DNA from: Actinomycetes bacterium | GTDB taxonomy: Bacteria; Actinomycetota; Acidimicrobiia; Acidimicrobiales; RAAP-2 | Reading direction: 5' to 3' | Assembly: GCA_021779855.1 (NCBI GenBank) | Contig: JAJXZW010000002.1 | Coordinates: 1-64,000 of the forward strand | DNA: 64,000 nt | Shown here: positions 51,663 to 64,000 of the stretch, in pieces | Numbering within the stretch: the first letter of the stretch is position 1 | Layout: the number at the start of each line of letters is the position of its first letter | Translations under genes and position numbers: made by a program | Notes under the pieces: model-generated | Seen by the model: only the letters and a program-made list of their open reading frames with translations | Databases searched by the model: none | Told to the model about the DNA's origin: nothing

Positions 51663-53075
51663 CTAGGAGTCGAAACCCATCTTGAGAGCGTCGAGGAGGC
51701 GCAGCCACAGGTTGCGCCTCCCGGCGTTCTCGTCCGCGCGCCGTAGGGCCCGCTGGGTGACGCGGATGAAGATCCAGCGGAACGGCTCGGGCGGGAACGG
51801 CCACGGCTTCTTGCGCACCATCGAGAGCCGAGTGCGCTCGGTGTCGAGCCCGTCGAGCAGGTCGAGCATCGTGGAGGCCCCGAACCGCGTCGAGGCGACC
51901 CCGAGCCCGGTGAAGCCCATCACGTAGGCCACCTTGCCGCCGTGCGCGGTGCCCCAGAAGGGGGAGTAGCGCGTGCAGGTGTCGATCGAGCCACCCCAGG
52001 AGTGGGTGAACTTGATCCCGGCGAGCTGGGGGAAGGTCGTCAGGAAGTGGCGCACCAGGCGGTAGTAGGTCTCGGGGTTGAACTCGAACTCCCGCTGGGC
52101 CTTGCCCCGGAATCGGTAGATCGCGTCGTAGCCCCCCCAGAGGATGGAGTTGTCCTTGGTGAGCCGGTAGTAGTGGAACTGGTTGCCGGCGTCGCTCACC
52201 CCCTCGCGCCCGGCCCAGCCGATGCTCTCCATCTGCTCGGGGGTCAGCGGTTCGGTGACCAGGGCGAAGTCGTACACGGGCACCACGTACTTGCGCGCGG
52301 CGTGCACGAGCGACGGGAAGACGTTGGTGGCGAGCGCGACCTTGGCCGCGGTGACCGCCCCGAAGGGGGTGTGGACGCGCACGGCCTCGTCGACGTCCTC
52401 GAGCCACTCGACCCGGGAGTTCTCGTAGATGTGCACCCCCAGGGAGATGCAGGCCCGCTCGAGCCCCCAGACCAGGCGCGCCGGGTCCACCAGGGCGGTC
52501 CCGTCGTGGTCGTAGAGGCCCCCGAGGTAGGAGGGGGAGTGGATGCGTCGGCGCACGGCCTCGGCGTCGAGTAGGACGACGCTGTCGCCCATCTCGTTGC
52601 GCAGCCGCGCCTGCTCCTCGAGCTCCTTCATCTGCCAGGGGGCGACCGCGACGGTGAGCTCCCCGGTGCGCTCCCAGTCGCACTCGATCCCGTAGCGCTC
52701 GATGGTGCGCTCGATCTCGTCGAGGTTCTCCCGCGCGAGGCGCTCGATCGTCTCCATCTCCCGCGGGAAGCGCCGCAGGCCGTTGAAGAAGCCGTGGGTG
52801 AGCGAGGCCGAGCAGAAGCCGCCGTTGCGACCCGAGGCCCCGGCCCCGGTCTCGTACTGCTCGACGACCACGACCTCGCGCTCGGGGTCGCGCTCTTTGG
52901 CGTGCAGCGCCGTCCACAGACCGGTGTAGCCGGCGCCGACCACACAGAGGTCCGTCCCGACCTCGCCGATGAGCGCGGGGCGCGACTCGGGCTCCAGGGG
53001 GTCCTCGTCGAGCCACCAGAGCAGGGGCTGCACCTCACTGAGATGGCGGAGGACGAACGGGTCCTTCTTCTGCAT
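51663..53075 (-). CDS. FAD-dependent oxidoreductase (DAO family)
   Basis: DLCVVGAGYTGLWTALHAKERDPEREVVVVEQYETGAGASGRNGGFC; YVMGFTGLGVAST. Confidence 0.9.
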   Translation of the reverse strand: MQKKDPFVLRHLSEVQPLLWWLDEDPLEPESRPALIGEVGTDLCVVGAGYTGLWTALHAKERDPEREVVVVEQYETGAGASGRNGGFCSASLTHGFFNGLRRFPREMETIERLARENLDEIERTIERYGIECDWERTGELTVAVAPWQMKELEEQARLRNEMGDSVVLLDAEAVRRRIHSPSYLGGLYDHDGTALVDPARLVWGLERACISLGVHIYENSRVEWLEDVDEAVRVHTPFGAVTAAKVALATNVFPSLVHAARKYVVPVYDFALVTEPLTPEQMESIGWAGREGVSDAGNQFHYYRLTKDNSILWGGYDAIYRFRGKAQREFEFNPETYYRLVRHFLTTFPQLAGIKFTHSWGGSIDTCTRYSPFWGTAHGGKVAYVMGFTGLGVASTRFGASTMLDLLDGLDTERTRLSMVRKKPWPFPPEPFRWIFIRVTQRALRRADENAGRRNLWLRLLDALKMGFDS

Positions 53076-53078
53076 ACG

Positions 53079-53095
53079 TCCAACCGGAGGTTGGA
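53079..53095 (-). promoter_or_regulatory. Inverted repeat immediately upstream of the DAO-family gene
   Basis: TCCAACC-GGA-GGTTGGA, 7-bp arms, 3 nt upstream of the ATG. Confidence 0.5.
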
Positions 53096-53312
53096 ATCAC
53101 CCACTCTCGACACGTCTTTCGCGGGCCCGGAGCCCGTCGAACGCCGGTGGTCAGGCCGGCCTCTTGCCCCTCCAGCCTACCGGGCCGACCGGCTCGCGCC
53201 GGGCTCTCGCGCCGGCGGCGTACACTGCCCTGGCGCTGATGAGAATGTCGACACCACCCGCGGAATCCGGCCCGCCGCCCCCGCGCGCCCGTCCCCGGAC
53301 CGGGTGGGGCGC

Positions 53313-54005
53313 GTGAACGCGGTCCCCACGGTCGCCTTCGACCTGGAGACCACCGGCGTCGACCCCTTCAGCGACGTCCCCGTCTCCTTCGCCTTCGCCT
53401 GGCGCGACGACGCCGGCCCGATCGCCGCCGACACCGGGCTCGTCAACCCCGGACGGCCCATCCCCGCCGGGGCCACCCGCGTGCACGGCATCACCGACGC
53501 CGCGGTCGCCGACGCGCCGGGCCTCGCGACGGCCGTCCCGGTCCTCGCCGACCGGCTCGAGGCGATCTGGCACGAGGGTGGCGTCGTGGTCGGCATGAAC
53601 GTGGCCTACGACCTCACGATGGTCGACGCCCTCCTCGGTCGGCTGGGGCGGGCACGCCTGGGCGAGCGGGGTGTCGGGGCCGTCGCGGACGTGCTCGTGA
53701 TCGACCGCCACGTGGACCGCTACCGCCGGGGCCCGCGCACCCTGGTCGACCTCTGCGCCCACTACGCCGTCGAGCTCGACGGGGCCCATAGCGCCGCCGG
53801 GGACGCCGCGGCGACCCTGGAGCTCTACGAGCGGCTCGGCACGCGCTTCCCCGAGCTCGCGGCCTCGTCGCCCGAGCGGCTCACCGCGACCCTGGCCGCG
53901 TGGCACCGCGAATGGCTCACGGACTTCAGCGCCTACCTCGAGCGCCGGGGCGAGCCCCCGGTGGCTCCGGGCCGCTACGAGTGGCCCCTGCACGCGGCCC
54001 CCTGA
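53313..54005 (+). CDS. DnaQ-like 3'-5' exonuclease
   Basis: VAFDLETTGVDPFSDVPVSFAFA; GMNVAYDLTMVDALL; HSAAGDAAATLELYERL. Confidence 0.88.
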   Translation: MNAVPTVAFDLETTGVDPFSDVPVSFAFAWRDDAGPIAADTGLVNPGRPIPAGATRVHGITDAAVADAPGLATAVPVLADRLEAIWHEGGVVVGMNVAYDLTMVDALLGRLGRARLGERGVGAVADVLVIDRHVDRYRRGPRTLVDLCAHYAVELDGAHSAAGDAAATLELYERLGTRFPELAASSPERLTATLAAWHREWLTDFSAYLERRGEPPVAPGRYEWPLHAAP

Positions 54006-54006
54006 G

Positions 54007-54082
54007 TCGGGCTGGGGAGATTCGAACTCCCGATCTCTCGGCCCCCAGCCGAGCGCTCTAGACCAAACTAAGCCACAGCCCG
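54007..54082 (-). tRNA. tRNA-Pro (anticodon GGG)
   Basis: CGGGCTG...CTCGG-CTGGGGG-CCGAG...GGGAGTTCGAATCTCCC-CAGCCCG-A cloverleaf; 3' CCA not encoded; -10-like TAAAAT upstream. Confidence 0.95.
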
Positions 54083-54106
54083 TAGCCGGATGATTTTACT
54101 CGCTGG

Positions 54107-54262
54107 CTAGGGGGCCGAGCGGTGGGCCCCGTGGGGCTGGTCGGGATGGGTCAGCCAGGCCCGCGCCTCGCAGAGGTAGGCGATGGTCTCACCGGTCGCC
54201 TTGGCCTCGATCGCGTCGAGGATGCGCTGGTCCAGCGCTTCGACGATATCGCTCACCGACAT
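54107..54262 (-). CDS. Small hypothetical protein, 51 aa (below the ORF-track size cutoff)
   Basis: GGGGAGGACC-ATG; MSVSDIVEALDQRILDAIEAKATGETIAYLCEARAWLTHPDQPHGAHRSAP*. Confidence 0.55.
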   Translation of the reverse strand: MSVSDIVEALDQRILDAIEAKATGETIAYLCEARAWLTHPDQPHGAHRSAP

Positions 54263-54272
54263 GGTCCTCCCC

Positions 54273-54467
54273 TCAGCCGCCGGCGGCGGCGGTCACGACC
54301 TCGACCACCGTGCCGTCGGTGACCTCCGTCGTCGCCCATCGCGAGCGCGCGACGACGTCCCCGTCGAGCGCGACGGCGATGCCCCGGCTCGAGAGGCCGA
54401 GGCCCGCCACGAGATCGGCGACCGTGCCGCCCGGCCACGGCTGGTCCGCGCCGTTGACCCGAATCAC
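54273..54467 (-). CDS. thiS: Sulfur carrier protein ThiS
   Basis: VIRVNGADQPWPGGTVADLVAGLGLSSRGIAVALDGDVVARSRWATTEVTDGTVVEVVTAAAGG (terminal GG). Confidence 0.92.
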   Translation of the reverse strand: MIRVNGADQPWPGGTVADLVAGLGLSSRGIAVALDGDVVARSRWATTEVTDGTVVEVVTAAAGG

Positions 54468-55531
54468 GCCGGGCCCACCGCGTCGATCAGCCGACGGGCC
54501 GCCACCGGGGCCAGGGTCACGCCGTGTCGGTAGTGGCCCGACGACCACCACCAGCCACCGCCGAGCTCGGTCAGGAAGGGGCGAAGGTCGCCGCTCGCCG
54601 GGCGCAGCCCGACGCGCGTCTCGAGCAGGTCCGCCGTCTCGAGCTCGGGGATTACCTCGAGCCCGTCACGCACGAGCCGCTGTAGCTCCCCGAGCTCCAC
54701 GGCGCGCACCGCCGACTCCTCGGAGCTCGCGCCGAGCACGTTGTAGCGCTCGGCGCGCCCCACGGCGTAGAAGGGCCGCCCGTGGACGTAGGCCCGCACC
54801 ATCGGGAGGTGGTAGCGATCGGGCCCGACCACGCGCAGGGTCATCCCCCGCACCGGGCGTACCGACGTCCCCGGGGGCGCCTCGAGGCCCCCCGGCAGCC
54901 CGGCCGAACCCGTCGCGACCAGGCCGAGATCGCCCTCGAGCGGGCCGTCGTCGGTCTCGGCCACGGCCCGGGCGCCGTCGATCGAGCAGCGACGCACCCT
55001 CGTCGCGCGGTACTCGACCCCCAGTGCCTCGTTCGCGGCGCGCACCCGGGTCATCACCTCGTCCGGGTCGACCCAGGCGTCCCCTTCGACGAGGACGCCG
55101 TGGGTCACCCGCGCGCTCAGGCCCTCGTAGGGCGCGGGCTCGTCACGGCGGTTGAGCGCGCGCAGGGCGACGCCGTAGCCGCGAGCGACACCCGCGTACT
55201 GCTCCACGAGGCGTCGGTCGCCAGCGTCGAGTCCGACCACCAGCGTGCCGACCCGGTGCAGCGCGATCGCCTCGCCGGTCACCTCCGCGACCTCGTCGAC
55301 GAGGTCGCGCCACGCGTCGAGCGCCGCCCGATGCAGACGGTGGTTCTCCTCCTCGCCCGGCGCGGCCTCGCCGCCCGGGGCGAGCATCCCCGCGGCCGCC
55401 GCGGTCGCCCCGTGGCCGGGGGCGGGGTCGACGACCGTCACCCGCCACCGCGCGCGCGCCAGCGCGAGAGCGCTCACCTGACCGATGACGCCGCCGCCGA
55501 CCACGACGGCGCGTCGCGACGGGCTGGTCAT
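54464..55531 (-). CDS. thiO: Glycine oxidase ThiO
   Basis: AVVVGGGVIGQVSALALARARWRVTVVDPAPGHGATAAAAGMLAPGGEA; operonic with thiS (GTGA); leaderless -10 TACGCT. Confidence 0.92.
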   Translation of the reverse strand: MTSPSRRAVVVGGGVIGQVSALALARARWRVTVVDPAPGHGATAAAAGMLAPGGEAAPGEEENHRLHRAALDAWRDLVDEVAEVTGEAIALHRVGTLVVGLDAGDRRLVEQYAGVARGYGVALRALNRRDEPAPYEGLSARVTHGVLVEGDAWVDPDEVMTRVRAANEALGVEYRATRVRRCSIDGARAVAETDDGPLEGDLGLVATGSAGLPGGLEAPPGTSVRPVRGMTLRVVGPDRYHLPMVRAYVHGRPFYAVGRAERYNVLGASSEESAVRAVELGELQRLVRDGLEVIPELETADLLETRVGLRPASGDLRPFLTELGGGWWWSSGHYRHGVTLAPVAARRLIDAVGPA

Positions 55532-55613
55532 GTCCCCAGCGTACGACCGTCGCGGGCGGCCACCGGCCCGTCGCTATGATGACGGCGGGTCAGCGTTGCC
55601 CCGAGACGACGCC

Positions 55614-61476
<5,863 letters not shown>

Positions 61477-61520
61477 GGAACCCCGGGGTCGCTCGGTACT
61501 ATCGAGGCAAGGGGGAACCG

Positions 61521-63137
61521 ATGAAGAGCACGATGCAAGAAGCGCCGCTGTTGATCAGCGGCATCATCCGACACGGCGAGTACCTCTACGCGGACAAGAA
61601 GATCTTCACGGTCACGCCCGAAGGCGTCGACGAGGGGAGTTTCTTCGAGGTCTCCAAGCGGGCCGAGCGCCTGGCGGCCGCCCTGCGGCGTCTGGGCGTG
61701 GGCCCGGGCGACCGGGTGGGTACGTTCATGTGGAACAACCAGGCCCACGTCGAGGCCTACCTCGCCGTACCCTCGATGGGGGCCGTGCTCCACACCCTCA
61801 ACATCCGCCTCTCCCCGGACCAGCTCGCCTACGTCGTCAACCACGCGGCCGACAAGGTGGTGATCGTCGACGCGACCCTCGCACCGCTCTTCGCCAAGAT
61901 CCGCGACCAGGTCCCCACCGTCGAGGCGATCATCGTCAACGGGCCCGAGCCCACCGCGGTCCTGGGCGAGACGCTCGACTACGAGGCGCTCCTCACGGCC
62001 GAGCAGCCCGGCTTCGCCTGGCCCGAGCTCGACGAGCGCGACGCCGCGATCATGTGCTACACCTCGGGCACGACGGGCAACCCCAAGGGCGTCGTCTACA
62101 GCCACCGCTCCATCTGGCTGCACTCGCTCGCCTCGATGACGGCCAACTCGATCGGGCTGTGCGAGCGCGACCGGTGCCTCACCATCGTCCCGATGTTCCA
62201 CGTCAACGCGTGGGGGAGCGTCTACACGGCCTTCTTCGGGGGGGTGGAGTTGATCCTGCCCCAGATGTTCCTCCAGGGCGGCCCGATCATCACGATGTGC
62301 CGGGAGTTGCGACCGACGATCTCGCTCGCCGTGCCGAGCGTCTGGAACGACGTGCTGCGCGCCGCCGAGACTGAGCCCAACGTCGACTTCTCCAGCCTGC
62401 GCGGCATCCTCATGGGTGGCTCGGCGGTGCCCCGGCACATGATCGAGCAGTTCCGCGACCGCTACGGCATCGACGTGCTCCAGGGCTGGGGGATGACCGA
62501 GACGAGCCCGCTGGCGGCCGTCGCCATCCCGCCCTCGGGCACCCCGCGCGAACAGGAGATCGACTACCGGGCGAAGTCCGGCCGAGTGGTCGCCGGGGTC
62601 GAGATGCGCATCACCGGCGACGACGGCACGGTGCTGGCGCGCGACGGCAAGACCGTCGGCGAGTTCGAGATCCGCGGCCCCTGGATCACCGGCTCCTACT
62701 ACGGCACCGACGACCCCGAGAGGTTTCACGACGGCTGGCTGCGCACCGGGGACATCGGGACCCTCGACGCCGAGGGGTTCATGGTCGTGACCGATCGCAC
62801 GAAGGACGTCATCAAGTCGGGCGGTGAGTGGATCAGCTCGGTCGAGCTCGAGTCGGCGGTCATGGCCCACCCCGACGTCTTCGAGGCCGTCGTGGTGGCC
62901 GTGCCGGACGAGAAGTGGCAGGAGCGACCCCTGTGCTGCGTCGTACGCCGGCCGGGCTCGACGGTCTCGGCCGCCGAGCTGAAGGCCTTCCTCCAGGGGC
63001 GGGTCGCCAAGTGGTGGCTGCCCGAGCGGTGGTCCTTCGTCGATGCGGTCCCCAAGACGAGTGTCGGCAAGTTCGACAAGAAGGTGCTGCGCGCCCAGTA
63101 CGCCGAGGGCGACCTCGACGTCGAGGTCGTCGACTAG
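61521..63137 (+). CDS. Fatty-acid/acyl-CoA ligase (AMP-binding)
   Basis: [85 protein letters not shown]. Confidence 0.93.
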   Translation: MKSTMQEAPLLISGIIRHGEYLYADKKIFTVTPEGVDEGSFFEVSKRAERLAAALRRLGVGPGDRVGTFMWNNQAHVEAYLAVPSMGAVLHTLNIRLSPDQLAYVVNHAADKVVIVDATLAPLFAKIRDQVPTVEAIIVNGPEPTAVLGETLDYEALLTAEQPGFAWPELDERDAAIMCYTSGTTGNPKGVVYSHRSIWLHSLASMTANSIGLCERDRCLTIVPMFHVNAWGSVYTAFFGGVELILPQMFLQGGPIITMCRELRPTISLAVPSVWNDVLRAAETEPNVDFSSLRGILMGGSAVPRHMIEQFRDRYGIDVLQGWGMTETSPLAAVAIPPSGTPREQEIDYRAKSGRVVAGVEMRITGDDGTVLARDGKTVGEFEIRGPWITGSYYGTDDPERFHDGWLRTGDIGTLDAEGFMVVTDRTKDVIKSGGEWISSVELESAVMAHPDVFEAVVVAVPDEKWQERPLCCVVRRPGSTVSAAELKAFLQGRVAKWWLPERWSFVDAVPKTSVGKFDKKVLRAQYAEGDLDVEVVD

Positions 63138-63340
63138 TGGGCCCCTTCGACGAGCTGGCCGACGAGCTGGCCGCCCTGGAGGCGAGGGTGAACGACGTCA
63201 TCTTCGACGCGGTGCGCCGTCAGATGCGCGACGGCGACGAAGAGGGCGCCCGCGACGCCGAACGCGAGCTCGCCAAGGTCCGCCGCCACCTGGCCCAGGC
63301 GATCGCGATCCTGCGCCGCCACGAGGCCGTCGGGGACTAG
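63137..63340 (+). CDS. Small helical protein, hypothetical
   Basis: [67 protein letters not shown]; 1-nt overlap with upstream ligase gene. Confidence 0.7.
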   Translation: MGPFDELADELAALEARVNDVIFDAVRRQMRDGDEEGARDAERELAKVRRHLAQAIAILRRHEAVGD

Positions 63341-64000
63341 TCCGCCGGGGCCGTCGCCACCCAGCGGTTGACCTCGTCGATGACGGTGCGCAGGGCCACG
63401 TAGCTGCGCCCGTCGAAGTCGAAGGCGAGGGTACCGTCGGGCTCGACGCGCAGCCCCTCGCCGAGGTCGAACTGGGGCACCAGCGCCCTCAGGCGGGCCA
63501 GCTGGTCGGGATCCGGGGCACGCCGCAGCTGCACCGTCGCGCGCGCGCCGTCCAGGGAGAACCCCCCGTAGTTGGCGTAGAAGCCGTCGATCTCGGCCAG
63601 GGCCTCGGCGACCCCCCGGGCCGGGCGCACCAGGTTGAGGTCCACCGACGAGACGTAGCCGCCCTCGATCAGGGTGTGGTCGACGAAGTCACGCCACGCC
63701 TCCCAGTAGGTCCCGTCGGCGGTGTCCAGCAGCACCACCGGCGCCGGGGTGGTCTTCCCGGTGTCGAGCAAGGTGACGATCTCGAAGAGCTCGTCCATCG
63801 TCCCGAGCCCGCCGGGCAGCATGACAAAGGCGATCGACGAGCGCGTGAGGGCCACCTTGCGGGTGAAGAAGTAGCGCATCGTCACGAGCATCGTCGCGAC
63901 GTCGATGTACGGGTTGGGGCTCTGCTCGAAGGGCAGGTCGATGTTGACCCCGATGGTCGCGTCCCGTCCGCCCCCCCGCGCCGCCGCCTCCATGATCCCC
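63337..64000 (-). CDS. LOG-family (TIGR00730-like) nucleotide-binding protein, N-terminus beyond window
   Basis: MEAAARGGGRDATIGVNIDLPFEQSPNPYIDVATMLVTMRYFFTRKVALTRSSIAFVMLPGGLGTMDELFEIVTLLDTGK. Confidence 0.9.
   Translation of the reverse strand, partial: GIMEAAARGGGRDATIGVNIDLPFEQSPNPYIDVATMLVTMRYFFTRKVALTRSSIAFVMLPGGLGTMDELFEIVTLLDTGKTTPAPVVLLDTADGTYWEAWRDFVDHTLIEGGYVSSVDLNLVRPARGVAEALAEIDGFYANYGGFSLDGARATVQLRRAPDPDQLARLRALVPQFDLGEGLRVEPDGTLAFDFDGRSYVALRTVIDEVNRWVATAPAD

Overview
High-GC actinobacterial chromosome segment, possibly Acidimicrobiia (inferred from gene content only). About 1-5 kb is an accessory zone. It holds a minus-strand IS110-type transposase (cut by the window edge) whose 5' non-coding end abuts a truncated IS3-family element, then a lone ATPase-TOPRIM (OLD-like, defence-type) gene, two small orphan genes and degenerate flanking repeats. 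About 5-23 kb is mixed: an SQR-like flavoprotein with a DUF2892-like upstream gene, secreted Thr-linker proteins, an MMPL transporter, DUF3048 and others. From about 24 kb on it is a dense housekeeping region: nadK-recN-pyrG-nudix-xerD-M50, trpS, scpAB-rluB-aroH-tyrA-aroA-cmk-plsC, ctaA, a GT2, ispH, DUF512-der, a gamma-CA-like gene, trpD | trpCF-trpB-trpA, an acetate transporter with acs, tRNA-Pro, thiS-thiO, gltBD and fadD. The strongest non-annotation signals are: (1) a recurrent TANNNT -10 box exactly 6-7 nt upstream of the start codon in at least 13 genes (leaderless transcription); (2) two 7-codon mini-ORFs directly downstream of such -10 boxes, each ending in a GTGA overlap with the start of trpD or pyrG; (3) three divergent gene pairs driven from compact back-to-back leaderless promoters; (4) four convergent gene pairs whose two stop codons share one CTAG palindrome; (5) a candidate IS110 bridge-RNA region; (6) an ATPase-TOPRIM gene with an altered metal-binding motif. 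No CRISPR array or rRNA was seen. All names come from reading motifs by eye; no database search was run.
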